Source: Pseudomonas sp. 31-12 (lineage in GTDB: Bacteria; Pseudomonadota; Gammaproteobacteria; Pseudomonadales; Pseudomonadaceae). From it: a stretch of 64,000 nucleotides of DNA. Of this stretch, positions 52,973-62,816 are shown piece after piece (the first letter of the stretch is position 1; each line of letters begins with the position of its first letter). Under the pieces are notes generated by a model. That model was given only the letters and a program-made list of their open reading frames with translations. It was not told the origin of the DNA and made no database searches. Where the stretch lies: positions 5,456,001 to 5,520,000 of the forward strand of contig NZ_CP029482.1 of NCBI RefSeq assembly GCF_003151075.1. The letters run 5' to 3'. The translations under genes and the position numbers were made by a program.

Positions 52973-54322
52973 ATGATTCGTATGCCTCTGGCTACCGCCA
53001 GTCTGTTGGCCATCGCTATTTCCCTCGCCGGTTGTGGCGAAGGCAAAGACAACGCTGCAGCTCCAGCGCCTACACCGGCCGCCAGCACGACCGCGCCGGC
53101 GCCAGCCACCGCCCCTGCCGCTACCAGCAAAGTCGACGAAGCCGCCGCCAAAGCCGTTGTCGCGCATTACGCTGACATCGTCTACGCCGTTTACAGCGAT
53201 GCCGAATCCACCGCGAAGACCCTGCAAACCGCCGTTGACGCTTTCCTCGCCAAGCCGAACGCCGACACCCTGAAAGCCGCCAAGGCTGCCTGGGTTGCTG
53301 CCCGCGTTCCTTACTTGCAGAGCGAAGTGTTCCGTTTCGGCAACACCATCATCGACGACTGGGAAGGTCAGGTGAACGCCTGGCCACTGGACGAAGGCCT
53401 GATCGACTACGTCGACAAATCCTACGAACACGCACTGGGTAACCCGGGCGCCACGGCCAACATCATCGCCAACACCCAGGTTCAGGTCGGCGAAGACAAG
53501 ATCGACGTCAAAGACATCACCCCGGAAAAACTCGCCAGCCTGAACGAGCTGGGCGGTTCCGAAGCCAACGTCGCCACCGGCTACCACGCCATCGAATTCC
53601 TGCTCTGGGGCCAGGACCTGAACGGCACCGGCCCTGGCGCCGGCAACCGTCCAGCCTCCGACTACCTGGAAGGCAAAGGCGCCACTGGCGGTCACAACGA
53701 TCGTCGTCGCGCTTACCTGAAGTCCGTGACCCAGCTGCTGGTCAGCGACCTGGAAGAAATGGTCGGTAACTGGAAGCCGAACGTGGCCGACAACTACCGC
53801 GCCACCCTGGAAGCCGAACCGGTTGATTCCGGCCTGCGCAAAATGCTGTTCGGCATGGGCAGCCTGTCCCTGGGCGAACTGGCGGGCGAGCGCATGAAGG
53901 TTTCCCTGGAAGCCAACTCCCCTGAAGACGAACACGATTGCTTCAGCGACAACACCCACAACTCGCAGTTCTACGATGCCAAGGGTGTGCGCAACGTCTA
54001 CCTAGGCGAATACACCCGCGTCGACGGCACCAAAATGACCGGCGCCAGCCTGTCGTCCCTGGTGGCCAAAGCCGACCCGGCTGCCGACACCGCGGTGAAA
54101 GCCGACCTGGCCGCAACCGAAGCCAAAATGCAGGTCATCGTCGATCACGCCAACAAGGGTGAGCATTACGACCAGCTGATCGCCGCCGGCAACACCGCTG
54201 GCAACCAGATCGTTCGCGACGCGATCGCCGCCCTGGTCAAGCAGACCGGCTCGATCGAAGCCGCCGCTGGCAAACTGGGCATCACCGACCTGAACCCGGA
54301 CAACGCTGATCACGAGTTCTGA
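52973..54322 (+). CDS. icmP: Imelysin-family lipoprotein/peptidase (IcmP-like)
   Basis: 449 residues with a lipoprotein signal (MPLATASLLAIAISLAGCGE; lipobox LAGC) and an Ala/Pro linker. The imelysin domain has the GxHxxE motif as TGYHAIEFLLWGQ and YVDKSYEHALGNPG; a second helical half includes HDCFSDNTHNSQFYDAKGV. It matches the insulin-cleaving metalloproteinase of PAO1, located in the same order after bifA. Imelysins are iron-regulated envelope proteins; peptidase activity is known only for some. ATG 52973 has AGGA 8 nt upstream. It is followed by a terminator, but the next genes form a clear functional cluster. Confidence 0.9.
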   Translation: MIRMPLATASLLAIAISLAGCGEGKDNAAAPAPTPAASTTAPAPATAPAATSKVDEAAAKAVVAHYADIVYAVYSDAESTAKTLQTAVDAFLAKPNADTLKAAKAAWVAARVPYLQSEVFRFGNTIIDDWEGQVNAWPLDEGLIDYVDKSYEHALGNPGATANIIANTQVQVGEDKIDVKDITPEKLASLNELGGSEANVATGYHAIEFLLWGQDLNGTGPGAGNRPASDYLEGKGATGGHNDRRRAYLKSVTQLLVSDLEEMVGNWKPNVADNYRATLEAEPVDSGLRKMLFGMGSLSLGELAGERMKVSLEANSPEDEHDCFSDNTHNSQFYDAKGVRNVYLGEYTRVDGTKMTGASLSSLVAKADPAADTAVKADLAATEAKMQVIVDHANKGEHYDQLIAAGNTAGNQIVRDAIAALVKQTGSIEAAAGKLGITDLNPDNADHEF

Positions 54323-54337
54323 TCAACGCTGGCTGAA

Positions 54338-54366
54338 TAAAAAGGCGACCTTCGGGTCGCCTTTTT
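54338..54366 (+). terminator. icmP terminator
   Basis: AAAAGGCGACC-ttc-GGGTCGCCTTTTT hairpin 16 bp after the icmP stop. Confidence 0.92.
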
Positions 54367-54389
54367 CATGCCTGCCTAAACACAATCCC

Positions 54390-54481
54390 CTGTGGGAGCG
54401 AGCCTGCTCGCGATGAGGCAGTGTCAGTCAACATAGATGCTGAATGTAAGACCGTCATCGCGAGCAGGCTCGCTCCCACAG
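54390..54481. repeat. REP pair (GCGAGCCTGCTCGC family)
   Basis: CTGTGGGAGCGAGCCTGCTC at 54390 and inverted copy ending at 54481, between icmP and the di-haem gene. Confidence 0.92.
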
Positions 54482-54603
54482 GGGGAATGCGGTTTTCCAG
54501 CCAAACCCTGCCCCACATCAACCAAACGATAATTCCTCTTATTCAATCTCCCTTGCCCTGTTAGACTTTGCGCCCTTGTTTTGCTCGTCATGCAGGATGT
54601 CTG

Positions 54604-56031
54604 ATGCCCTCGCTGCTTCTTCGCTTGTCCGCACTGTTTCTGGCCCTGGGCCTGAGTGCCTGCGATGACGCCCCGCGTTTTACCAAGGCCGAACCCGGTG
54701 AAGCCCGGTCCGGTGGCGCAGCGACCGTGCGCAAGACCGATCAGAACGCTTTCTCCCTGCCCTCCGCGAACCTGCCGCCATCACGGCGCGTGGATTTCAG
54801 CGTCGGCAACAGTTTCTTTCGCAACCCTTGGGTGATCGCTCCCTCGACCACCACCGCCCGGGACGGACTCGGTCCGCTGTTCAATACCAACGCCTGTCAG
54901 GGCTGCCACATCAAGGACGGTCGCGGTCATCCGCCGACGCCTGATGCGGCGAACGCGGTATCGATGCTGGTGCGCCTGTCGATCCCGGACGCGCCGGCGT
55001 ATGCCAAAGTCATCGAGCAGCTCGGCGTGGTCCCGGAGCCGGTCTACGGCGGCCAGTTCCAGGACATGGCCGTGCCCGGCGTCACCCCGGAAGGCAAAGT
55101 GCGCGTCGATTACACCCCCGTTGCGGTCCGCTTCAAGGACGGCACCGAGATCGAGTTGCGCAAACCCAGCCTGAACATCACCCAGTTGGGTTACGGCCCG
55201 ATGCACCCCGACACCCGATTCTCGGCCCGCGTTGCCCCGCCGATGATTGGCTTGGGCTTGCTCGAAGCCATCCCCGACGAGGCGATCCTCGCCAACGCCG
55301 AGGCGCAGGCCAAGGACAAAAACGGCATCGCCGGACGCCCGAACCGGGTCTGGGACGACGTGCAGCAGAAGACCGCTCTTGGCCGGTTCGGCTGGAAAGC
55401 CGGGCAACCGAACCTCAATCAGCAGAACGTCCACGCGTTTTCCGGCGACATGGGCCTGACCACCACTCTGCGCCCCTTCGACGACTGCACCGATGCGCAA
55501 ACCGTCTGCAAACAGGCACCCAATGGCAACGGCCCGAATGGCGAGCCGGAAGTCAGCGATAACATTCTGCGCCTGGTGCTGTTCTACAGCCGCAACCTCG
55601 CTGTGCCGGCGCGTCGCGACGTTAACGCGCCCGAAGTGCTGGCCGGCAAGAACCTGTTTTTCCAGGCCGGATGCCAGTCCTGTCACACACCGAAATACAC
55701 CACCGCCGCCAACGCCGCCGAACCTGAACTGGCCAATCAAGTGATTCGCCCTTACAGCGATCTGCTGCTGCACGACATGGGCGACGGTCTGGCCGACAAC
55801 CGTAGCGAATTCCAGGCCAGCGGCCGCGACTGGCGCACCCCGCCGTTGTGGGGCATCGGCCTGACGCAGGCGGTCAGTGGCCACACCCAGTTCCTGCATG
55901 ACGGCCGCGCCCGCAATCTGCTTGAAGCCGTGCTCTGGCATGGCGGCGAAGCGAAAGCAGCCCAGCAACAGGTTTTGTCTTTCAATGCCGAGCAGCGCGC
56001 TGCGTTGCTGGCGTTCTTGAATTCCCTTTAA
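54604..56031 (+). CDS. Di-haem oxidoreductase-like lipoprotein (DUF1111)
   Basis: 475 residues; lipoprotein signal LRLSALFLALGLSACDD (lipobox LSAC). Two haem c sites: NACQGCHIKDG (near residue 100) and AGCQSCHTPKYT (near 357). The region between (FNTNACQ..., PMIGLGLLEAIPDEAIL) matches the DHOR/thiol-oxidoreductase-like DUF1111 family. It lies between the two imelysin genes, as in iron-uptake-associated clusters; it probably carries out redox chemistry in the periplasm. ATG 54604 fits the signal peptide; AGGA lies nearby. Confidence 0.9.
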   Translation: MPSLLLRLSALFLALGLSACDDAPRFTKAEPGEARSGGAATVRKTDQNAFSLPSANLPPSRRVDFSVGNSFFRNPWVIAPSTTTARDGLGPLFNTNACQGCHIKDGRGHPPTPDAANAVSMLVRLSIPDAPAYAKVIEQLGVVPEPVYGGQFQDMAVPGVTPEGKVRVDYTPVAVRFKDGTEIELRKPSLNITQLGYGPMHPDTRFSARVAPPMIGLGLLEAIPDEAILANAEAQAKDKNGIAGRPNRVWDDVQQKTALGRFGWKAGQPNLNQQNVHAFSGDMGLTTTLRPFDDCTDAQTVCKQAPNGNGPNGEPEVSDNILRLVLFYSRNLAVPARRDVNAPEVLAGKNLFFQAGCQSCHTPKYTTAANAAEPELANQVIRPYSDLLLHDMGDGLADNRSEFQASGRDWRTPPLWGIGLTQAVSGHTQFLHDGRARNLLEAVLWHGGEAKAAQQQVLSFNAEQRAALLAFLNSL

Positions 56032-56057
56032 ACCGTATTCCATAACGGGAGCCCGAC

Positions 56058-57122
56058 ATGTTCCGTCCCAAATTGTTGTTCACCAGCCTTGCAGCACTCG
56101 CCCTCGGCGCTTGCTCGCCACAGGACCCGCAAGCCGTCACCTCGGCCGCCATCGCCAAATCGGTGATCCTGCCGACGTACACCCGCTGGGTTGAAGCCGA
56201 TCGCCAATTGGCCGTCAGCGCCCTCGCCTATTGCGAAGGCAAAGAAAACCTCGACACCGCCCGCGCCGACTTCCTGCACGCGCAGAAAGCCTGGGCCCAG
56301 CTGCAACCGCTGCTGATCGGACCGCTGGCCGAAGGCAATCGCGCCTGGCAGGTGCAATTCTGGCCGGACAAGAAAAACCTGGTCGGCCGTCAGGTCGAGC
56401 AACTGGTCACCGCGCAGCCGCAGATCGATGCCGCTGCATTGGCCAAGTCCAGCGTCGTGGTGCAGGGCCTCTCGGCCTACGAATACATTCTGTTCGACAG
56501 CAAGCCGGACGTGGCCAACGACACTCAGAAAGCCAAGTACTGCCCACTGCTGAAAGCGATTGGCGAGCGTCAGAAACAGCTGGCCGAAGAGATTCTGCAA
56601 AGCTGGAACAACACCGACGGCATGCTCGCGCAGATGAGCAAATTCCCGAACCAGCGCTACGCCGATTCCCACGAAGCCATCGCCGATCTGCTGCGTGTCC
56701 AAGTCACCGCCCTCGACACCCTGAAGAAAAAACTCGGCACGCCGATGGGCCGCCAGAGCAAAGGCGTGCCGCAACCGTTCCAGGCGGATGCATGGCGCAG
56801 CCAGTCGTCCCTGACCGGCCTTGAAGCCAGTCTCGCCGCCGCCAAAACCGTGTGGGAAGGCGTCGACAACAAAGGCCTGCGCGGCCTGTTGCCGAGCGAG
56901 CAGAAACCGTTGGCCGACAAGATCGATGCCGCTTACGCCGCGTCCCTGAAACTGTTCGCCAGCACTCAGCGTCCGTTGGCCGACATGCTCAACGACGATG
57001 CCGGCCGCCAGCAACTCAACGATATCTACGACAGCCTCAACGTTGTCCATCGCCTGCACGAAGGCGAACTGGCCAAGGCGCTGGGCATCCAACTGGGCTT
57101 CAACGCCAACGACGGTGACTGA
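56058..57122 (+). CDS. Second imelysin-family lipoprotein
   Basis: 354 residues; lipobox GAC in SLAALALGACSPQ. Imelysin fold with helical halves. The motif corresponding to GxHxxE reads QGLSAYEYILF, so the His is Ser while the Glu is kept; the metal site is probably altered. It is 26 bp after the di-haem gene and overlaps the DUF1513 gene (TGATG), so the three are co-translated. Confidence 0.88.
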   Translation: MFRPKLLFTSLAALALGACSPQDPQAVTSAAIAKSVILPTYTRWVEADRQLAVSALAYCEGKENLDTARADFLHAQKAWAQLQPLLIGPLAEGNRAWQVQFWPDKKNLVGRQVEQLVTAQPQIDAAALAKSSVVVQGLSAYEYILFDSKPDVANDTQKAKYCPLLKAIGERQKQLAEEILQSWNNTDGMLAQMSKFPNQRYADSHEAIADLLRVQVTALDTLKKKLGTPMGRQSKGVPQPFQADAWRSQSSLTGLEASLAAAKTVWEGVDNKGLRGLLPSEQKPLADKIDAAYAASLKLFASTQRPLADMLNDDAGRQQLNDIYDSLNVVHRLHEGELAKALGIQLGFNANDGD

Positions 57123-58234
57123 TGAGGGCGAGTGCCATGCTGCGACGTCAGGCTCTGACTTTAGGTAGTTTGCTGCTGGGAGCAGTGACACTGGGCGGCT
57201 GGACGCTGTTCAAGCAAAAGGACAAGAGCCCGCTGCTGCTCTCGGCGCGGGACGATGGCGACGGCAAGCATTACGCCGTCGGTTATCGGCTGGACGGCAC
57301 CCGGGTGTTCGCCACCCAGGTCGGCCAGCGTTGCCACGACATCATTAACCACCCGACGCTACCGATCGCGCTGTTCGTCGCCCGGCGTCCGGGCACCGAG
57401 AGTTATCTGATCGACCTGCGTGACGGCACGCTGCTGCAAACCGTGGCCTCGCTGCCGCACCGGCATTTCTACGGTCACGCGGTGATTCACAAGAGTGGCG
57501 ACTGGCTGTACGCCACCGAGAACGACACCTCCGATCCGGGTCGCGGCTTGTTGGGGGTGTATAAGTTCGAAGGTGAGCGGCTGGTGCACAGCGGCGAGAT
57601 TTCCACCCATGGCATCGGCCCGCATCAGGTGTCGTGGATGCCGGATGGCGAGACCCTGGTGGTGGCCAACGGCGGCATTCGCACGGAGGCTGAAAGCCGG
57701 GTCGAGATGAACCTCAACGCCATGGAGCCGAGCCTGGTATTGATGCAACGCGACGGCACCCTGCTGAGCAAGGAAACCCTCGCCCAGCCGATGAACAGCG
57801 TGCGTCATCTGGGGATCGCCAGCGACGGCACCATCGTCGCCGGCCAGCAGTTCATGGGGCCGTCTCACGAGTCTTCAGAGTTGCTGGCGATCAAGCGTCC
57901 CGGCCAACCGTTCGTGGCGTTCCCGGTGCCTGAGCATCAGCTGCAGGCGATGGGGCATTACACCGCCAGCGTGGCGGTCCATAGCGACTTGCGGCTGATC
58001 GCGTTGACGGCGCCACGGGGCAACCGATTTTTTATCTGGGACATGGACAGCGGTGAAGTGCGCCTGGATGCGCCGCTTCCCGATTGCGCCGGGGTCGGTG
58101 CCGTGGCTGACGGGTTTGTCGTCACTTCGGGTCAGGGACGCTGCCGGTACTACGATTGCCGCCAGACAGATCTGGTTGCAAAACCGCTGGAGCTGCCGGC
58201 AGGGCTCTGGGACAACCACCTGCACCTCATCTGA
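57122..58234 (+). CDS. DUF1513 beta-propeller protein
   Basis: 370 residues with an N-terminal signal/anchor (RRQALTLGSLLLGAVTLGGW; twin Arg followed by a hydrophobic stretch). The rest has propeller-like repeats (RPGTESYLIDLRDGTLL; GDWLYATENDTSDPGRGLLGVYK; THGIGPHQVSWMPDGETLVVANGG) typical of DUF1513. Function unknown, but it regularly accompanies imelysin and di-haem genes. ATG 57122 overlaps the previous stop; ATG 57137 with GAGGGCGAG upstream is an equally good start. Confidence 0.87.
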   Translation: MRASAMLRRQALTLGSLLLGAVTLGGWTLFKQKDKSPLLLSARDDGDGKHYAVGYRLDGTRVFATQVGQRCHDIINHPTLPIALFVARRPGTESYLIDLRDGTLLQTVASLPHRHFYGHAVIHKSGDWLYATENDTSDPGRGLLGVYKFEGERLVHSGEISTHGIGPHQVSWMPDGETLVVANGGIRTEAESRVEMNLNAMEPSLVLMQRDGTLLSKETLAQPMNSVRHLGIASDGTIVAGQQFMGPSHESSELLAIKRPGQPFVAFPVPEHQLQAMGHYTASVAVHSDLRLIALTAPRGNRFFIWDMDSGEVRLDAPLPDCAGVGAVADGFVVTSGQGRCRYYDCRQTDLVAKPLELPAGLWDNHLHLI

Positions 58235-58241
58235 CCGCTTT

Positions 58242-58379
58242 CCCTGTGGCGAGGGGGCTTGCCCCCGTTCGGCTGCGAAGCAGTCGTAAACCGGATGACG
58301 CGGTCTGGTTGACGGACCGCGGTGCCTGGTTTTGGGGCCGCTTCGCGACCCAACGGGGGCAAGCCCCCTCGCCACAGGG
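58242..58379. repeat. Long REP pair (GTGGCGAGGGGGCTTGCCCC family)
   Basis: CCCTGTGGCGAGGGGGCTTG at 58242 and the inverted copy ending GCCCCCTCGCCACAGGG at 58379. Confidence 0.9.
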
Positions 58380-58504
58380 TTTGTGTTCCATCCCGTCCGT
58401 GTAGACATGCAACTCGCCTGTAATTTCTACCAGTTGGAATCACCCTGCGACTCAGAGTAATGTGCCCCACTGTCTCACCTGATTTTCTCCAAGGAAGTGG
58501 AAAT

Positions 58505-59653
58505 ATGCTGCGTCGCCGCATGCTGATCATGTTGGGTATCGTTCTGCTGATCGTGCTGGTCCTGGCCGGTTACAAAGCCTTCTCCATCTACACGATGATC
58601 CAAGGCTTCTCCGCGCCGAAACCGCCGATCAGTGTCGCCGCGACCACTGCCACCGAACGCCCGTGGCAAGCACGCCTGCCAAGTGTCGGCACCCTCAAGG
58701 CGCTGCAAGGCGTGGACCTGAGCCTGGAGACCGACGGCACCGTCATCGATTTGCAGTTCGAATCTGGCCAGAAGGTCAAGGCCGGCCAACCACTCCTGCG
58801 ACTCGACAGCGCCGTGGAAAGTGCCTTGCTGGAAACGGCTCAGGCCGACCTCGGGCTGGCCCAACTCGATTACGGTCGCGGTAGCCAACTGGTCGGCAGC
58901 CAGGCCATTTCCAAAGGCGAATTCGACCGATTGTCGGCGGTGCAGAAAAAGAGCAAGGCCACGGTCAATCAACTCAAGGCTGCGCTCGGCAAAAAAAGCA
59001 TCGTCGCGCCCTTCAGCGGAACGATCGGCATTCGTCAGGTGGACATTGGTGACTATGTCGCCACCGGCACCATGATCGCCACCCTGCAAGATCTCAGCAG
59101 CCTGTATGTCGACTTCTTCGTGCCCGAACAGTCGATACCGAAGATCGGCATCGGCCAGTCGGTGCAAATCATTGTCTCGGCCTACCCGACAGAGACCTTC
59201 CCCGGCACCATCAGCGCAATCAACCCGAAAGTCGAAAACAGCACCCGCAACGTGCAGGTCCGCGCGACCCTGGCCAACCCCGACGGCAAACTGCTGCCGG
59301 GCATGTTCGCCAGCCTGCAGGTGATGCTGCCCGACCCGCAACCGCGCATCGTCGTGCCGGAAAGCGCGATCACGTACACGCTGTACGGCAACTCGCTCTA
59401 CGTCGTCGCGCAGAAAAAAGCCGAAGACGGCAGCGTCGAAAAAGACGACAAGGGCCAGCCGATCCTGATCGCTGAACGGCGTTTCATCGAAACCGGCGAG
59501 CGCCGCGACGGGTTGGTGATGATTACCAAAGGCGTGCAGAACGGCGAAAAAGTGGTCACGGCCGGTCAGATCAAACTGGACAACGGCGCACACATTGCCA
59601 TCAGCGACGACAAGACCCTGACCGATAAGAACAGTCAGCCACGTACTGACTGA
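58505..59653 (+). CDS. mexV: RND efflux membrane-fusion protein (MexV-like)
   Basis: 382 residues: N-terminal anchor (MLIMLGIVLLIVLVLAGY), lipoyl half-motifs (GTVIDLQFESGQKVKAGQPL and IVAPFSGTIGIRQVDIGDYV), an alpha-hairpin between them, and the beta-barrel (VDFFVPEQSIPKIGIGQSV). It joins the inner-membrane pump to an outer-membrane channel. Start ATG 58505 follows AAGGAAG. It precedes the pump gene by 13 bp. The name rests on layout and synteny with mexVW in PAO1; no outer-membrane gene is here, so a shared OprM-type channel is expected. Confidence 0.85.
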   Translation: MLRRRMLIMLGIVLLIVLVLAGYKAFSIYTMIQGFSAPKPPISVAATTATERPWQARLPSVGTLKALQGVDLSLETDGTVIDLQFESGQKVKAGQPLLRLDSAVESALLETAQADLGLAQLDYGRGSQLVGSQAISKGEFDRLSAVQKKSKATVNQLKAALGKKSIVAPFSGTIGIRQVDIGDYVATGTMIATLQDLSSLYVDFFVPEQSIPKIGIGQSVQIIVSAYPTETFPGTISAINPKVENSTRNVQVRATLANPDGKLLPGMFASLQVMLPDPQPRIVVPESAITYTLYGNSLYVVAQKKAEDGSVEKDDKGQPILIAERRFIETGERRDGLVMITKGVQNGEKVVTAGQIKLDNGAHIAISDDKTLTDKNSQPRTD

Positions 59654-59666
59654 TCAAGGAATCCTC

Positions 59667-62600
59667 ATGGCTTTTACTGACCCGTTCATCCGCCGCCCGG
59701 TGCTCGCCACCGTGGTCAGCCTGTTGATTGTGCTGCTGGGCTTCCAGGCCTGGAGCAAGCTGCCGCTGCGCCAATACCCGCAAATGGAAAACGCCCTGAT
59801 CACGGTGACCACGGCCTACCCCGGGGCCAACGCCGAAACCATCCAGGGCTACATCACCCAACCGATGCAGCAAAGCCTGGCCAGCGCCGAGGGCATCGAC
59901 TACATGACCTCGGTCAGTCGCCAGAACTTCTCGGTGATCTCGATCTACGCGCGCATCGGCTCCAACAGCGACCGCTTGTTCACCGAGCTGCTGGCCAAGG
60001 CCAACGAGGTGAAAAACCAGCTGCCGCAGGACGCCGAAGACCCGGTTCTGAGCAAGGAAGCCGCCGACGCCTCGGCACTCATGTACATCAGTTTCTTCAG
60101 CAAGGAACTGAGCAACCCGCAAATCACCGACTACCTGTCGCGGGTCATCCAGCCAAAACTGGCGACCCTGCCGGGCATGGCCGAAGCCGAGATTCTCGGC
60201 AACCAGGTGTTCGCCATGCGCCTGTGGCTGGACCCGGTGAAGCTGGCCGGTTTCGGCCTGAGCGCCAGCGACGTGACCAACGCGGTGCGCCAGTACAACT
60301 TCCTCTCCGCCGCCGGTGAAGTGAAAGGCGAGTACGTCGTCACCAGCATCAACGCCAACACCGAGCTCAAATCCGCTGAAGCATTCGCCGCGATTCCGCT
60401 CAAGGTCGAAGGTGACAGTCGCGTGTTGCTCAGCGATGTGGCGCGGGTCGAGATGGGTGCGGAAAACTACGACTCGATCAGTTCGTTCGGTGGCACTCCT
60501 TCGGTGTACATCGGCATCAAGGCCACGCCGGGCGCCAACCCGCTGGACGTGATCAAGGAAGTGCGCAAGATCATGCCGGAGCTGGAAGCCCAGCTGCCAC
60601 CGAATCTCAAGGGTGAAATCGCCTACGACGCCACGCTGTTCATCCAGGCCTCGATCGATGAAGTGGTGAAAACCCTCTTCGAAGCGGTGCTGATCGTGAT
60701 CGTGGTGGTGTTCCTGTTTCTCGGGGCCCTGCGTTCAGTGGTGATCCCGGTGGTGACCATTCCGCTGTCGATGATCGGCGTGATGTTCTTCATGCAGATG
60801 ATGGGCTACTCGATCAACCTGTTGACCTTGCTGGCGATGGTGCTGGCGATCGGTCTGGTGGTGGACGATGCCATTGTGGTGGTGGAGAACATTCACCGGC
60901 ACATCGAGGAAGGCAAGACGCCGCTGGACGCAGCCATCGAGGGCGCCCGGGAGATCGCGATGCCGGTGGTCTCGATGACCATCACCCTGGCAGCGGTCTA
61001 TGCGCCGATCGGTTTCCTGACCGGGCTCACGGGAGCGCTGTTCAAGGAGTTCGCCCTGACGCTGGCCGGGGCGGTGGTGATCTCTGGCGTGGTCGCGCTG
61101 ACCCTGTCGCCGATGATGTGCGCCCTGCTCCTGCGCCACGATGAAAACCCCAGCGGCCTGGCCCATCGCCTCGACTTGATTTTCGAAGGCCTCAAGCGCC
61201 GATACCAAAGCATGCTCCACGGCACCCTGAACACACGGCCGGTGGTGCTGGTGTTCGCGGTCATCGTGCTGTGCCTGATTCCGGTGCTGCTCAAGTTCAC
61301 CAAGTCGGAACTGGCCCCCGACGAGGATCAGGGCATCATTTTCATGCTGGCCAACGCCCCGCAACCGGCCAACCTCGATTACCTGAACACTTACACCGAC
61401 GAATTCATCACCATCTTCAAGGAGTTTCCCGAGTACTACTCTTCGTTCCAGATCAATGGATTCAACGGCGTGCAGTCGGGGATTGGTGGTTTCCTGCTCA
61501 AACCGTGGAACGAACGCGATCGTACGCAAATGGCAATCCTGCCCGAGGTCCAGCGCAAACTGGAGAGCATTTCCGGGCTACAGATTTTCGGTTTCAACCT
61601 GCCCTCCCTGCCCGGTACGGGCGAAGGGCTGCCGTTTCAGTTCGTCATCAACACGGCCAACGATTACGAAGCGCTGCTGCAAGTGATGGACCGGGTGAAA
61701 AAACGCGCAATGGAGTCCGGCAAGTTCGCCTTCGTGGACGTAGACCTGGCCTTCGACAAGCCCGAAGTCGTCGTGGATATCGATCGCGCCAAGGCTGCGC
61801 AGATGGGCGTGTCCATGCAGGACCTCGGCGGAACTCTGGCCACGTTGCTGGGGCAAGCGGAGATCAACCGTTTCACCATTGAAGGTCGCAGCTACAAAGT
61901 CATCGCTCAGGTCGAACGACCTTTCCGGGACAACCCGGACTGGTTGAACAACTACTACGTGAAGAACACCCAAGGCGAACTGCTGGCCCTGTCGACCCTG
62001 ATCACCGTCACCGACCGCGCCCGTCCACGGCAGTTGAACCAGTTCCAGCAACTCAACTCGGCGATCCTGTCGGGGGTGCCGCTGGTGAGCATGGGTGAAG
62101 CCATCGACACCGTGCGCCAGATCACGCAGGAAGAGGCGCCGGCCGGATTTGCCATGGATTACGCCGGCGCATCGCGCCAATACGTGCAGGAAGGCAGCGC
62201 GCTGTGGGTGACCTTCGCCCTGGCGCTGGCGATCATCTTCCTGGTGCTGGCGGCCCAGTTCGAAAGCTTCCGCGATCCGTTGGTGATCCTGGTGACCGTG
62301 CCGCTATCGATCTGCGGCGCCTTGATTCCGCTGTTCCTGGGCTGGTCGAGCATGAACATTTATACCCAGGTGGGCCTGGTGACCTTGATCGGGCTGATCA
62401 GCAAGCACGGCATTCTGATCGTCGAGTTTGCCAACCAACTGCGCAAGGAGAAAGGCCTGACACCTCGTGAGGCTGTGGAGGAAGCGGCGGCTATTCGATT
62501 GCGCCCGGTGTTGATGACCACGGCGGCGATGGTATTCGGCATGGTGCCGTTGATCATCGCCACAGGCGCGGGCGCGGTCAGCCGGTTCGATATCGGCATG

Positions 62601-62702
62601 GTGATCGCAACGGGGATGTCGATCGGCACGTTGTTCACGCTGTTCGTGTTGCCATGCATCTACACCCTGCTGGCCAAACCCGACGCCAAAGAACACCCAT
62701 AA
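59667..62702 (+). CDS. mexW: RND efflux pump (MexW-like)
   Basis: 1011 residues, two halves of six membrane helices with large periplasmic loops. N-terminal FTDPFIRRPVLATVVSLLIV; helix-4 proton relay VLAIGLVVDDAIVVVENI with the Asp pair; helix-10 Lys region LIGLISKHGILIVEF; GPP-like loops FIQASIDEVVKTLFEAVLIV. Full length for HAE1 pumps. It pumps drugs, dyes or lipids with H+. A REP-like hairpin and a terminator follow. Confidence 0.92.
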   Translation: MAFTDPFIRRPVLATVVSLLIVLLGFQAWSKLPLRQYPQMENALITVTTAYPGANAETIQGYITQPMQQSLASAEGIDYMTSVSRQNFSVISIYARIGSNSDRLFTELLAKANEVKNQLPQDAEDPVLSKEAADASALMYISFFSKELSNPQITDYLSRVIQPKLATLPGMAEAEILGNQVFAMRLWLDPVKLAGFGLSASDVTNAVRQYNFLSAAGEVKGEYVVTSINANTELKSAEAFAAIPLKVEGDSRVLLSDVARVEMGAENYDSISSFGGTPSVYIGIKATPGANPLDVIKEVRKIMPELEAQLPPNLKGEIAYDATLFIQASIDEVVKTLFEAVLIVIVVVFLFLGALRSVVIPVVTIPLSMIGVMFFMQMMGYSINLLTLLAMVLAIGLVVDDAIVVVENIHRHIEEGKTPLDAAIEGAREIAMPVVSMTITLAAVYAPIGFLTGLTGALFKEFALTLAGAVVISGVVALTLSPMMCALLLRHDENPSGLAHRLDLIFEGLKRRYQSMLHGTLNTRPVVLVFAVIVLCLIPVLLKFTKSELAPDEDQGIIFMLANAPQPANLDYLNTYTDEFITIFKEFPEYYSSFQINGFNGVQSGIGGFLLKPWNERDRTQMAILPEVQRKLESISGLQIFGFNLPSLPGTGEGLPFQFVINTANDYEALLQVMDRVKKRAMESGKFAFVDVDLAFDKPEVVVDIDRAKAAQMGVSMQDLGGTLATLLGQAEINRFTIEGRSYKVIAQVERPFRDNPDWLNNYYVKNTQGELLALSTLITVTDRARPRQLNQFQQLNSAILSGVPLVSMGEAIDTVRQITQEEAPAGFAMDYAGASRQYVQEGSALWVTFALALAIIFLVLAAQFESFRDPLVILVTVPLSICGALIPLFLGWSSMNIYTQVGLVTLIGLISKHGILIVEFANQLRKEKGLTPREAVEEAAAIRLRPVLMTTAAMVFGMVPLIIATGAGAVSRFDIGMVIATGMSIGTLFTLFVLPCIYTLLAKPDAKEHP

Positions 62703-62704
62703 AC

Positions 62705-62734
62705 CCTGTGGGAGCCAGCCTGCTGGCTCCCACA
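62705..62734. repeat. Single REP hairpin
   Basis: CTGTGGGAGCCAGC-ct-GCTGGCTCCCACA, one compact hairpin right after mexW. Confidence 0.85.
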
Positions 62735-62764
62735 CTGGTCTGGTGCAAGGCTTTAAGTTCGGGC

Positions 62765-62799
62765 ACAAAAAAAGGCCTCGCATTTGGCGAGGCCTTTTA
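62765..62799 (+). terminator. mexVW terminator
   Basis: AAAAAAAGGCCTCGC-attt-GGCGAGGCCTTTTATTTT; the A-rich side makes it bidirectional, serving the convergent gene. Confidence 0.92.
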
Positions 62800-62816
62800 T
62801 TTTGGCTTCAATCTGT

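Noticed and set aside
59601..62180. Several minus-strand frames of 160-370 codons antisense to mexV/mexW
   Set aside because: Shadow frames of GC-rich coding sequence; their products are low-complexity and have no start signals.
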